A stretch of DNA of 64,000 bases from Amphiduros pacificus (GCA_949316495.1 OX439010.1:20279766-20343765); one strand, 5' to 3'. Shown: positions 33,531 through 46,440, counted from the stretch's first letter. Numbers and translations are program-made. Notes: generated by a model not told the origin, from the sequence alone.

Positions 33531-35708
33531 AATTTCAAGGCATTAGATCTTGAATCCCTAAGAAGGGACATTAAATCCCTAACTGATAGAGACTCAACTT
33601 GGGAACATTTATCACTGGAGGACATGGTAAATTACTATGATAGGGAACTCACATCACTCATGGACAAACATGCACCAATTAAGGTTGCCATGGTTACCCA
33701 ACGCAAACCTGTACCTTGGATGAGTGACCAATTAAAGCTGGAAAGATCTTTCAAGAGGAGGCTTGAGAGAAAAATGAGCAAGACTGGCACTCAAATTGAC
33801 AAGGAGCTGTATAACTCTCAAAGGAACAAATACAACTCAATGCTTAAATCTGCTCAATCATCATATTTTTCCAACCTGGTTGAAGAAAATAAACATGACC
33901 CCAAAAAGCTTTTTAGAGTCATTGACACAGTCATGCACAAGAAAAAGGACACTCCTATGCCCCAATCTGACTGTGAGACTACTCAAGCTGAGAAGTTCAA
34001 CACATTCTTTCTTGAAAAAATAGAGAGAATCCGCCTGGACATTGATAATGCTCCACCCGGTCAAATTTCGCCACCAGGTGACACTACAAACAATAGTACT
34101 ACTTGTCTGGATAGGTTCACACCCCTAACCATTGATGACGTACGGAAATTGGTCAAAAGGTCAGCAAAGAAGTCATGTGACCTTGATCCAATTCCAACCT
34201 GGCTCCTACTTGACCTCTTAGATGACCTCCTACCAATAATTACTTCCATCATAAATAAATCACTGATGGAATCAGCAGTATCGGAAAATATGAAAATAGC
34301 CATCATAACACCCCTGCTGAAGAAGCTAGGTCTGGAACTGGTTGAAAAAAACTATAGGCCTGTTTCCAACCTAACATTTGTCTCCAAACTAACTGAGAGG
34401 GCAGTTGCAGACCAACTAGTCCCCCATCTTGTAAGGAATGGTCTTACTGACAAGTTTCAATCAGCCTATAAGGAATATCACAGCACTGAAACTGCTTTGC
34501 TAAAAGTGCAAAATGATATCTTAGGCTGCCTTGACAATAGAAAGGCAGTTATCTTGTTGTTGCTTGACCTTTCCGCTGCTTTTGACACTATTGACCATAA
34601 AATCCTTTTGGACAGGCTTAGGGATAGATGCAACGTCACAGGTCATGCACTCTCCTGGATTCGGTCATACCTAATGGACAGAAAGCAATGTGTGAAGGTG
34701 GGGATCCACAGATCCTGTCTCAAATCCTTAAAATATGGGGTACCCCAGGGCTCAGTCTTGGGTCCTATACTGTTCACCATTTACATGACACCCCTATCTG
34801 ATATACTTACAAAATATGGTCTGAGCTATCATATTTATGCAGATGATACTCAGATCTACATCCCTATGGACCACGCCTCTCCCCATCATGTGGATATGAG
34901 CAGACACAAATTGGAGGAGTGTGTCAGGGAAGTCAGAAATTTCCTCATATCAAACAAGATGAAGATAAATGATGGAAAGACAGAGATGCTCATATGTACT
35001 GACAGATACAGTACTACCACCCATAGCAGTATCCCATCCACAATCAAAGTGGGTGACTCTGATATTGCTCCTAGTCAGTCAGTTGTCGACCTTGGTATCA
35101 CATTTGACTCCAACATGGACATGAAGGCCCAGATCAGGAAAATGTGTCAGAAGGGCTATTATCACATCAGGAACCTGGCGGCCATCAGACATTGTCTAGA
35201 CGAGAAGACCGCGGTAACACTTACCCATGCTTTTGTTACATCCACCCTTGACTATGGTAATGGTCTTCTAGCAGGTCTTCCTAAAACTGACATCAGGAAG
35301 CTGCAATACCTCCAAAACTCTGCAGCACGGGTAGTTGGAAAAATCAGGAAATTTGATCACATTTCAGGAAAATTAAGGGAACTGCATTGGCTTCCCGTTC
35401 ATGCGAGAATTGATTTTAAAATCCTCCTATTAACCTGGAAAGCCCTTAACGGTAAGGCTCCGCCTTACTTACGGGATCTACTCCTGATTAAAGAAGGTGA
35501 ACGCTGTCTAAGGTCCAATGATGGCACCCACCTACAGGTACCTAAAACCAGGCTAAGGACAATAGGTGACAGGGCCTTCTCATCTGTAGGCCCACGACTA
35601 TGGAATTCCTTGCCTACTGATATTAGGACAAGCACGTCAGTCTCCTCATTTAAGAGTAGGCTGAAAACTCATCTCTTCAGGATGCATGTCCTGAACTCAG
35701 CGCTATGA
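33531..35708 (+). pseudogene. L2-type LINE ORF2 fragment, reverse transcriptase intact in frame
   Basis: The frame is open from the junction to the natural stop after HVLNSAL at 35708. It keeps [28 protein letters not shown] (motif A), YGVPQGSVLG (motif B), IYADDTQIYI (motif C) and the conserved C-terminal WKALNGKAPPYLRDL and RLWNSLP blocks. About 18 extra codons at the start come from the DIRS fossil side and are not part of it. It lacks the endonuclease and a promoter of its own, hence pseudogene, though the RT core reads whole. It serves as the reference against which the deletion in the nested copy is seen. Confidence 0.88.
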
Positions 35709-35762
35709 ACAGACTTGTCTGGTATCAGCGCTATACAAATTTTATTATTATTATTATTATTA
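33531..35762 (+). mobile_element. L2/CR1-type LINE, 5'-truncated, with open RT frame
   Basis: It begins abruptly at the NFKALDLESL block, equivalent to mid-ORF2 of the 23-27 kb copy, and ends with the GCGCTATGAAC/GACTTGTCTGG/GCGCTATAC signature and (ATT)n at 35744-35762. The 5' truncation removed the endonuclease. It lies in opposite orientation to the 23-27 kb copy and is very similar to it, forming an inverted pair about 6 kb apart. It abuts the DIRS fossil on the left and ends about 78 bp before the METTL27-like start codon. Confidence 0.9.
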
Positions 35763-35839
35763 CATTTAACAACACATACTTTGATTTTACTGATTTAGGA
35801 CAATTATTTTTCTGTCATTTAAGAATTCAACTTTCAACC

Positions 35840-37794
35840 ATGGATGCACATGTATCTCAGGAAAGTTTAAACTCTGATGCACATGTATCATACAAAAAAG
35901 CCCTTGGAGTATTCCGAGGTGATATTGAACTTGCGGAAGTAGCAGAGTATTATAATGAGTGGGCATCATATGATGAGGCAAGAAACCTATGAATTTATCT
36001 TTACTCATGATATAGATAATTGAACATTTTCAACTTTGACTCTTAATCATTCTGGAAACATGTTAACCTTTAGATAACAATTCAAAAAAGAAATAAATGA
36101 TAATGGTTATTAATTAATTAGTTAACAGAACTTGGCCACTGAAATGTTTCCTTTTTCTGATTGGTATCGTACAGATTTGATGAAAATGTTTACTCATTGT
36201 TAATTACATTAAATATCAAATTTTTAAGATTAATAATTAAAATGTAGTTTTCTTGTATTAGGTTTATCATTTGTGAATATACATAACCAGACTTGCATTT
36301 TTTGACTTGCTATTAAGAGGTGCAACTTCAGAAAAAATGTCACAGAATATTTTACTGTAGGATATGGAGCCTCACTATAACGGTCCTAAAATAATAGCTG
36401 AGACTGCAGACAAGTTGCTCCAAAACGCACGTAATGTCAGTATACTGGATGTTGGAGCAGGGACAGGGTTTGTTGGCAGTGAGGTGTGAATCTCTCTTGG
36501 TATCATTTTCAGATAAATACATTGAAAGACAGATAAAGCCTTCTGATTGGTACATGAACACAATTGAATAAGAAGATTAAAGAAACGAAACCCAAGCATC
36601 ATATGCAAATATATCATAATCTAGCATAAAAACATTTATGCATATTGTAGGTTTAATGGTAAAGATTTGCAACAATAGTTTAATTACCCATAATGATTTG
36701 TTTATGTAATAATCTTTTTAATTGCATGAAAACAACATTCATTGATTAAATTAAAATTTCATTGGGTAAAAAATAACTCATCATAAAATATGTTTACATG
36801 TTTATTTTAGCTCTCCAAAAAAGGATTCACTGATATAGGTGCCCTAGATATATCTAAACAATCAATGAAAATTGCAGAAGGGAAGGGAGTATACACACAC
36901 TTTATTTGCAGTTCCTTTCCAAGTCCCAAACCAGTATTGAAAGATGGTAAGATATTGCATTTTTTTATTTTCAATATGTAAATTACAAGGGTCATAAATT
37001 AAGTTAAAGTATTCATGAAATCACAGAGGTCACAGGCAATTTTACTGAGGTTTGGTTATGTTTGGGGTATGACTGGCTGTACTCTTTTGACCACTGGGTG
37101 ATCACATGTTTATAAGCATATATTGCCAGGGTGTTAGGCCTGTAGCAATGGATAAACGATGACGTCATAGGCACAAATTGCAATAAATGATCATAATTTA
37201 TGGGGGTTGCAAGATTAGTTTTAAATGTTGATTTGTGTTTCCACGGTTACTGATAAAATTATTTTGTCTATGAATGTCAATGTATTTATACATATTTTGA
37301 TCATTTAATATACAAATATTATATAATTTATTTTACTAGAAAGTATCTCTTTCATATTTTCCATTAAAATGTGCAATTATTACAGATTCCTATGATGTGA
37401 TTGTGTCATGTGGTGCAATGGGACCAGGACATATTCTATGTATTGGACTAAACGAGATGATCAGAGTAGTAAAACCAGGTTGGGCAGTTTTTAAAGTATT
37501 TATCTACGATATTATTTTGGTTTTTAATAATCAATAACCAATTTGAAATCAAATCGTTGTTTGATCTCTTCCTCAGGTGGTTTGATTATAATAGCAATGA
37601 GAGAGAGATACCTTCTGGATGATGAATTCAAAGACCGTTTAGAGCCATACATGAAGGAACTTGATAACGCAGGGAAGTGGAGTTCTCTTCTCAGCGAATC
37701 TGTACCACATTTTTATGCTGGTCTGAATGGACGGTTGTATGCATTCTCTGTGAAAGAATGTGGGTTTAAAGCATTTTCATCCAAAGTGCTTTAA
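35840..37794 (+). CDS. METTL27: METTL27-like class I methyltransferase, five exons
   Basis: This is a probable SAM-dependent methyltransferase of the METTL27/WBSCR27 family; substrate unknown. Exons by splice signals and phase: 35840-35977, 36361-36483, 36811-36946, 37386-37478, 37577-37794, giving 235 aa (human METTL27 is about 245). The N-terminus has EVAEYYNEWASYDEDMEPH, the family's tyrosine-rich entry helix. Motif I is ILDVGAGTG (SAM binding), followed by the DISKQSMKIAE acidic-loop region, YDVIVSCGAM (motif IV-like) and VVKPGGLIIIAMR (post-motif). All introns end in AG. The first begins GC instead of GT (35978), while the others begin GT. ATG 35840 has a good ACCATGG context. A TTTTTCTGTCATTTAAG just upstream looks like an acceptor, so a 5' UTR exon may lie beyond the LINE insertion at 35762. 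Family identity is by motif order, not alignment. Confidence 0.8.
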
Positions 37795-38149
37795 TCATTT
37801 TGACCAACAAACACAAACAATATTTGGAGTTGAATTTATATATTTGTTTCATTTCTACAATTTACTTTAAATTTACACTTATGCATGTTGATTGATAATT
37901 GATAACTTGGTTTTTCAATATTTATGACTACATGGTTATGCACTATTTAATTATTATTAATGACGACCAATATAATTAGCCCAGGTTATGCATAAGGATT
38001 ATAAACCTGTCTTCTTTTTGTTAATGTCGCACAACCGACATAATGTTTCCACCTTTTCATTTTCATGTAACAATTTGACATGACCTGATACAATGAATAG
38101 CACGTACACCACGCAGAGCTTGCTTGTAGCATTTCAAAGTCGCTACAAT
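37795..38149. other. 3' flank of METTL27-like gene, non-coding
   Basis: AT-rich sequence with no canonical AATAAA close to the stop and no other feature recognised. Confidence 0.5.
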
Positions 38150-38516
38150 TTATCTAAGTCAATATCAACATTGTAAAAATGTTTAAATAAAAATGTTTTG
38201 AAGGACTTCTTGAACAAATTAATATTTTCAGACTTCTTGATTTCAACAGGAATTTCATTCCATAACTTTGTGGAAGCATATCTAAATGCTCTTTCACCAT
38301 ACCATTTAGTGCGAATTCAAGGAATAACCAACTCATATTTATTATTGGACCTTAGATACAGATTATTAGCTTTAGGTATAATAAGATCAACTAGGTATTT
38401 ATAAGCCATATTATTTAGAGCCTTCCAAGTTAATAACAATATTTTAAATTCAATTCCAGCTTGTACTGGAAGCTAGTGTAGTTTCTGCATCAAAGCACTA
38501 ACATGATCAAACAAAT
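38150..38516 (-). mobile_element. CR1-like LINE ORF2 3' relic
   Basis: On minus, blocks equivalent to LLLTWKALNNMAYKYL, YGERAFRYAS, LWNEIPVEIK and FKTFLFKHF follow the C-terminal order of L2/CR1 RT proteins, with a few stops. Sequence differs clearly from the L2 subfamily elsewhere in the window, so it is a separate family or a much older copy. Confidence 0.6.
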
Positions 38517-38519
38517 GAT

Positions 38520-38882
<363 letters not shown>

Positions 38883-39020
38883 ATGTATGGAGTCCCACAA
38901 GGTTCAGTCCTTGGCCCCATACTCTTCACCATTTACATGTCCCCTCTGGCTGACATCCTAGCCAGATATGGCCTCAATTATCACATTTATGCGGATGACA
39001 CCCAGATTCACATGAAAGGG
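38883..39020 (+). mobile_element. L2-type LINE internal RT fragment joined to the (ATT)n tract
   Basis: Immediately after the microsatellite the sequence encodes YGVPQGSVLGPILF, ADILARYGLN and YHIYADDTQIH, that is RT motifs B and C, on plus. In an intact copy this lies upstream of the C-terminal region, so the order is rearranged. It may be a second insertion or a recombination product. Confidence 0.75.
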
Positions 39021-39024
39021 GGCA

Positions 39025-41755
39025 GCACCAGGCAACATGGCCGACATGGTTTTTCCAACTTGGTAAACAATTAGGGTTTTAATTGAAAAAAATAGCCTAA
39101 CATGGACACTTTACCATAACAGACTGAGTGATTGACCTTTATAACATACAAGGACTTACAAGAAGCAACAAAATGGTGATTGAAACCAGGACAACAGCTA
39201 AAACTGGCAAGTCTGCAGATAGTAGTGAAGCCAACACAGTGAGTAAACAAGACAAACCACCAACAGACCCAGGGGTAGAGCCCACTCTTGTTGTTCCCCC
39301 CAGGCAAAAGCAAAATAGTGCTGGCAGTACAGGAAACAGTGGTAGTTTTGATTCCCCAAAGAGCCCCAGTCATAACTGGATCTCCAAACCGTAATAAAAA
39401 CAATCACAGATCTCAGAAATGATTTTCAGTCATATCAAGCTCAAACAGACAGCACATTACATAAAATGAAAAGATCCATCAACAAGCATTCCAATGTTGA
39501 TGGTGTTGAGAAAATTGCTGAGAACATTAAAAATTTTGTGGACAGAGAAACAGGTTTGAAGATATTGAGAATAAACTCACAAAGTTAGAAAGAAAAAAGG
39601 AATTTGACCCTGATGCCACTATCATTGTGTCAAATCTGACACAGGATGATGGTGAAACACTTTACTTTGTCGGAGATGTAAACTCCAGATTTGGTGACAA
39701 ACAAGATTTCAGCAACATAGATATTATTCCAGACAGGAAGATAATTGACTTTTCGACTAATACACATGGTGAAGTATTCCTTAACTTTCTTATAGAAAGT
39801 AAAATGTGTTTTAAATGGTCGTACAGGTAGCACTGTTGTGGATTATATATGTGCTTTGCATGATAATCTGGAAAATTGTGTATATTTTAAAGTTAATTTG
39901 ATCAGGGAACTAATGAATGATCTTGGATTGTACACAGATAAGGTACCGGATCATTCTGAAGTAAGCTTAAAATTTCATAGTCATAGTACTACTAACATTA
40001 ATGTAGATAACACACGGTGAAAATACTGTGCATGATGATTATACAGAGATACTTCAGGAGATATAATATAAGAGGTGTACCTCCAGATTTTCTCAAATCT
40101 GAAATTGCTGCACATAACCCTCCTATCTACAGTGTACAAGATATATTCCTGTGTTATTAACAATAGGCTTGTAGATTATCTAGAGGACAATAATTTGTAT
40201 GCTGATGGGCAAAATGGTTTTAGAAAAGGTAGATCATGCTCAGAACATATATTTGCTGTAACAGTTACATCCATTATAAGGAAAAGAAAATTACAAGCTA
40301 GGTCTACATACACTGCCTTTCTTGATGCTGGGAAGGCTTTTGACAGGATAGACAGACAAATTTTACTGTATAAATTACGCTCTGTTGGAATAATTGGATA
40401 TATATATGAGAATAAATCTTTTTATAATGATGCTAAAAGTTCTATCAATGTAAATAATATGTTGACTGAATGGTTTCAGACTGAAAGTGGTGTAAAGCAG
40501 GGGGATACATTATCATAATATTTTTATTAATGATTTAGTCACTGATGTAAATGATCTAAATCTTGGTGTTTCAATTGTAATACAAATCTGAGCGAGCATA
40601 TTGTTATATGGAGATGATATTATTTTGATTGCTGACTCAGCAGAACATTTACAAAAAATGTTAGATACTGTATATAAATGGAGTATGAAATTCATGATCA
40701 AACTCAATACCAGGAAATCAAATATTGTACATTTTAGAAATCCAAGGTCATTAAAAATAGATTTCAATTTTCACCTTGGAAATGTTAATTTAGATATTGT
40801 GACTCAATATAAGTACCTTGGTATTATATTGAATGAATTTTTAAATTATAATGTTACTGCCCAAACACTGTCTGAAGCAGCAAACAGGGCCCTAGGTGCG
40901 ATAATCAACAAGTACAAGACTATAAATGGCCTGAGCTATTATACTTATACAAGATTGCTTCAGAGTGGTGTAAATCCAATACTAGATTATTGTAGTGAAA
41001 TCTGGGGTTTTAAAATATACAAGCAGATTGATGCTATCCAGAATAAAGCCGAAAAAAGCCATCAGAATATTCCTCGGATTTCATCAGTATGCCCCTCTTG
41101 CTGCTATCAATGGTGATATGGGATGGACATGTAGTGAAGTCAGACATAAAGTTTGTATGTTAAGATTGTGGAATAGATTAGTTAAAATGAATGTTACAGA
41201 TTACAAAGACAAATACTAGAATGGGATATGTCTGTAGGTGGTAACACATGGTCTTCAGATCTCAGATAACTACTTACAACCATTGATCAAGCACAATCAT
41301 CTATTAAAAGAGATACTATTTGTACAAATAGATCATGGGCTTTATTACATGAAATATACTGCAATCAATGGAAAAGTGCTTTATTGAACATACACTACAT
41401 TTAAATCTCAATTTAATGTTGAACCTTATGTACTGTCTTTTATGAACAGAGGATACAGATCCTATTTAGCACAACTACGATGTGGTATATTACCAACAGA
41501 GGATACAGATCCTATTTAGCACAACTACGATGTGGTATATTACCAATTCATATTGAGACTGGAAGATGGAATAGCACAGATGTTAAAGATAGATTATGTA
41601 GGGTGTGTAACAATGATGAAATCCACTTTGTTTTTCATTGTAATGCATATAATGAGAGAACTATATTGTTTCATGATGTATCAAATATATTTAAGACTTT
41701 TCTTAATCACTGTCATATATAATAGTGAGACTGCTGGATCTAGTTGGCCTTGAGA
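39025..41755 (+). mobile_element. Decayed LINE of uncertain clade (endonuclease-RT)
   Basis: A third LINE type on plus. Pieces in order: a possible ORF1 start MVIETRTTAKTG (39175-39394), a DPDATIIVSNL segment near 39610, endonuclease (FVGDVNSRFGDKQDF, VVDYICALHD, PDHSEV; 39627-40020), and RT (GFRKGRSCSEH, FLDAGKAFDRID, GVKQGD, LYGDDIILIA; 40075-41050). A C-terminal LRCGILPI...TGR...CRVCNN...HFVFHC zinc-like region follows (41480-41722). Several frameshifts and stops split it. About 51 bp are duplicated in tandem at 41446-41496/41497-41547. The clade is not certain; an L1/Tx1-like or related lineage is a guess. Confidence 0.75.
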
Positions 41756-42260
41756 GAAAAATGTCCATAAACTTGCCTTGTTTTTCACATTTTGTCTCTA
41801 GTTCCGAACATGGCCACCAAGGGACAACACTGTATTGATTTAATGAGGTCAAGGTTCAAGTAAAGGTTCTATTTTTTTAATTTTTCAAATGTGTGCTTTT
41901 TGTTAAAAAGGGGTACCCTGACTTTGAGGTGTTTAAATGATGTTACCATGGAAACCATTTCTGAAAAAAATCCTATTGCAAAACTCTTAGTTAGACTCTA
42001 CCCTTTGAAATGACATATGGCTTGTCTTGATCTGTGAGAACACCCTTCGCCACATTTTGTAGGATTTTACAGCCAGAGCCTCTTAAATATATATCTGAAG
42101 TAAAATTAAAATTGATAATGTGAAGTACAACAAACATAAAGATGGATGTATTGAATATTGAACAATGTCTTTCAACACAAATTTTGTGTGTGTTTTAATT
42201 GTAAATTTAAAAAATCATCATATCTACATATCAAAATTAAACAAATGTGAGTTAATCAAA
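41756..42260. other. Non-coding, 3' flank of transferase gene A
   Basis: No gene was seen. It probably contains the 3' UTR of the minus-strand gene ending at 42261. Confidence 0.5.
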
Positions 42261-45200
42261 TTACAAACAATAATCAACAGTGGAATTATTGGACACAGAT
42301 TTAACTATCTCTCTAAACTTCCTTACAGTCCATTTTGGTATTGAAATCGGGTCAGGTTCATAAGGCAAATGCTGTCTGTACATGTACCTTTTGAAAGCCT
42401 GAGACACATTACTGCGAAACTCATATTCAGTTTTTTTGTCCAAAAAATGTGAGAAAGTATTATATAGAGAATGGAACCTGAGAACCCTTTCTTTTGACGA
42501 CTTGAAGCACTCTAATATTTCTCCAGAAGATGCCCCTCGATCAGGATGTAATGTCTTGCATATTTTATCACCATTAAGGGGTTTGACAGAAGGGCAATAT
42601 TTTCCTAATACCTCAGATTCGATAAAGGCTGAAGTTGACATGCTGTCCTTCACTTCATCGGGAACCTTTGGATGCAGTAGAAAGCTTCGTTCTTTGAAAC
42701 GAGATCCAAAGATTTTTTCAAAGTCAGCAAGCCGGAAATGAGAAATGAGGGAGCATTCATTTGCATATTGCGTACAATGGAATTTAGGAAGTATGACGGT
42801 GCGGCCTAGTATGTAACCGATAGCTAAAGCATTAATGAAACTTGCATATTCCAACTGAAACATGCTCTCCTCCTGAAAAAACATCTTGATTGGGTTTCCG
42901 TAGGTGAGGAACATTTCCCCCATTTTATTGTAATAATCGTCCTCGTTATACATCCAGTTTCCTGTCTCTCTGAATCTGTAAACTTTGGCCTGTTTTGTCT
43001 CCATGAAATTGTTGTGGACCTGGACACATTCCGGACATGGCGCCATGTTCTCTGCAAAATGTCTGTTCCCAAATTCATAGTAATAAAGTCCACATACAAA
43101 TCTCGACTTGTCCATCACTCTGTACTTGATTTTGTCACCGAGAGATTTTAATATCTGGTTGAAAAAGATTTGATCATTTGACATTCTTGTGGACGCTTCC
43201 ATCCTTTTCACCATAGAACGGTACAATAGGAGTGTAGATTTTGTTGGTCTGAGAAAAACGGAACCGGAATTGAGATTATGTAGACCCCCATCATCCTGTA
43301 TTTCCAAAGAACAATCAGAACAATTATAATATGGAAGCGGATTATGAAAAAATATCACATCTACATCTGTCACAAATACTGTAAATCCACATGTCAAAGC
43401 ATCGAGAATTGCCTTAGTTCTCAGCAACGTCTTTTTGTGGAAGGCAACACTGTTAAATTTGCTGCCCTCTTTTGCATCGTCAGCTGTCACTGAATCATCA
43501 TTATATATGAAACAATTCAATCCCTTAAACTGAACTTTATCACACGTTTTCTGAAATGGAGCAAGGAAAAGGATGTTTGCAATCTTATTCGGAATCACGG
43601 AAACCTCCACAAAATTAAGCGTCATATCCAGGTAGCCATCGTCAATCTGTGTGAGAATGATTATCTGCTGCTCGGACGCCACATCCTGTAGAACCTGTCG
43701 GTAGTTGGCATTCACAAGGGAACATTTCTCCTCCTCAACTGGATGCCTGTTTTCACCTGCCTGAAAAAATAAACAAGATAACGACGTTATTAATGCACCT
43801 ACATCGTTAACTTTTCAATAAATGTGTCAAACTATTTTTTCACGACAAACTTATTAAAATCATAATCCATGTATTCAATCATCATTCAAATATTTTAGAT
43901 CAAAATTGTTTTTCTTTCTCAAACGTTGCTCGCATATGCCTGTGATATAAATTTTGATATGTTTTCTTTTATAATTTCCAAATTTGAAATCCAAATTTGA
44001 CTGCCATGAGCACAAACATTGATGATATCTAACATGAACAGATTTTGAGCGCAAAGAATAATATAAAAGAACAATGATTATCAAAACATACATAGTAATA
44101 TAAAATACCATTCCAACAGAGATAAATAAAGGGAATAAAACATGACCATTTTGAGACTTACCAAATGTAATGAACTTTCTGGCCTATTTGTCACTGTATA
44201 ATTCAATGCATCACCTACCTGTTCATTTATAATGAGATCATATCCTGCCACTGGTCTTGATTTGTTTATCATAATATATACACAACTAAAGATGACTACT
44301 GCTCCAAACACAACTGACATTAGTTTTCGCGGACGCCAGCATCCTGCAAAATATACATTTATTGACATTTAATCAGGGTTAAGATATATCATATAATTTT
44401 AACATATAGTTCCGACTACACACATTAACAGTTTGTTTCATTCCGTCCTTATAAAATAATTAATAATAAAAAACATAATGTTGTCTAAAGTTTTACCACG
44501 TATTCTACGATATTTACTTAAATTATATTTCAGCCATATATTTTAAATTTCCAAATATATAATTAGGTATACATGTATATTCAACTTCTGCAAATAAATT
44601 TGAAATTGTTGAAAAGGTGGAGCATTTCTGGCCATTGAAGTCCATTTGCCAATAATTTGACAATTCCTCCAGTGAATTTAGGTCATCTTGCAGTTTTACT
44701 GCATCATCATCGCTTTCAACTATTCAACATAGTAGGCTGTCATCTGCAAAGAGCCTTAAGTTTGAATATTTTAATTTCTCTCCAATATCGTTGAAATTGA
44801 GTGCCCCAAGTACTGTACCCTGAGGCACTCCAGATTTAACATGAACAGGGTCAGTTCGTTTGGGTTTTATATCACTTTCAGCAACTCACATAGGTAGATA
44901 GGGTAGCTAGGTTAAGAGCCCCGTTCACAGCCAGCGAGTATAGCGAGTATAGCGACGAGTATCGAGTATCTGATCCCCGTCCACGACCCCAAACGACGGG
45001 TTTCGGGTTTCCCTGTTCAATCTGTGGTTGTTGTTTCGGGTTTCCCTGTTCAATCAATCAGAGCAATACCCTCCAAAATAATGACATTATTACAACGAGA
45101 GGGCCTTGATAGTCCTAATATAGATATTTGGACTAGCATTGTCTTGTTAGTATCTGTACTCTCTTTTGCATTGGGCTCACTTTTACACCATTTCCGATTA

Positions 45201-45494
45201 TGCAAGCAGATATATTTAACAAAAAGTCTGTTCAATAAGCCCCGCCCCCTGAATGTAACCAGATGCACGCGCACGATTGGCTAAACTGGAGAGGACCCTT
45301 GTAGTCGCTGCCAGTCACGGTCCACTTCATCGGCGGAAACTGGTCGCGCACGATTGAAGATTGTATTCATGGTATTGGAGAGAAGAGAGACCAGGCCTTG
45401 TAAAGTAAAGCTGGGTAGTTAGTATCCTGAAACGTGACAAAACAGAACACAAATACAGCAATGTAATAAACTCACCTCGGCTGAAAAGATTCAT
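42261..45494 (-). CDS. GT77-type nucleotide-sugar transferase, type II membrane protein (paralog A)
   Basis: Predicted Golgi glycosyltransferase of the Nucleotid_trans (GT77) kind; donor and acceptor unknown. Coding exons on minus: 45476-45494, 44162-44343, 42261-43760, with GT-AG introns, phases 1 and 0, 566 aa. Residues 1-13 are a short basic tail, 14-32 a membrane anchor (SVVFGAVVIFSCVYIM), then a stem. The catalytic region starts with IDDGYLDMTLNF (about 105-117) and has a DVD metal/nucleotide-sugar motif at 199-201 in FVTDVDVIFF. It continues through LNSGSVFLRP, CPECVQVHNN and KVYRFRETGNW. The last 200 residues form a second block (ALAIGYILGRTVILPKFHC, LRFHSLYNTFSHF) reminiscent of the first helix-strand of GDP-fucose transferases. 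The frame at 43715 upstream is GTG, so the real start is in exon 1. A paralog lies at 60.7-63.8 kb on plus. Confidence 0.82.
44610..44880 (-). mobile_element. LINE RT relic in intron 1 of transferase A
   Basis: On minus, the translation shows KSGVPQGTVLGALNFNDI, then LRLFADDSLL and LQDDLNSLEEL, that is RT motifs B and C of a CR1/jockey-like LINE, interrupted by a stop. It differs from the other families in the window. Confidence 0.6.
44930..45065. repeat. Short tandem duplications in intron 1
   Basis: GCGAGTATA-type units repeat at about 44935-44975. TTTCGGGTTTCCCTGTTCAAT occurs at about 45000-45021 and again at about 45032-45055. These are local duplications of unknown meaning. Confidence 0.5.
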
Positions 45495-46440
45495 TTTCGT
45501 GTTTTGTTGTGTTTTGGTCAGCTCTCCGCTCTACAGTATTAAATATATCCGTCTGACACGGTCAAGGTAGCATTGATTGCGTTGAAATGTGACCCAGAAA
45601 CCTCGCCGGTCAGGTAAATGCATACATTGAAATGTAGGTCAGGTACAGACTCGCGCACGTCAGGTGGAACTGAAAATCAACAATGATCAACATACGGGCT
45701 TCACACTGGCATGATCAATATAACATTAACAATTTATAATCGGCCTGGTCTTTCAGGAACTCCCTTGTCAGACTGTTAAGCCTGGTGCCGGGGCCTGGTG
45801 TCAAGCAACTAGTGATAGATGTGGATGTTGGTCCAGACCCCGCAGACTGGTGGTCTGCTATTTTGGCTTATTAAATCATTGGACGGGGGGATTCGGACAG
45901 AAAGGTTACTAGCCACTTAGAGAAAGTATAAGAAAATTTTCTCTATGCTAGCCAGGAATATTTTTTCTCACTAATAGTTGAATATTAGAGGATCGGGGAC
46001 TTTTTTGGAGCAATTGGGTATTGAAACTGCATGCCCAATTGCTTGCAAAGTTGGTAGTAGTTTGATTGACTTTTATATAAGGTTCTCGGCCACAGTTGAC
46101 TCATGTCTGTCCAAAGAGCAACCTGAATAATAATCGATACCAGCCAGGAATGCATTCGTTGTAAAAGCACTAAAATCATATCTGATGTAAAATTGTGAGA
46201 ATATGCCTCAAAATCTCTCAAGGGTTAAACGCGTAATGGATACTTATAAAGTTAAATGAGAAATTACAGTGAATGTTCAATATATGACTACACTGAAAAC
46301 ATATCTCTTTGAAAATATAGAGCTCGATAATGCTAGAAAGGAGTGCCATCTGTTGGACAATATGAGGACTTTGGCTCTCTTTGCTTTTGTTACCATTATG
46401 GGGCATTACTTGCGTCACATACCCCAGTCACATTTGCGCC
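45495..46440. other. Upstream region of transferase A, no gene recognised
   Basis: It presumably contains the 5' UTR and promoter of the minus-strand gene starting at 45494. No TATA box or other core element is convincing. The rest shows no coding or repeat feature. Confidence 0.45.

Noticed and set aside
33113-33625. A 170-codon minus frame spanning 33.53 kb
   Set aside because: It fuses antisense L2 sequence to the DIRS fossil across an insertion joint; not a real gene.
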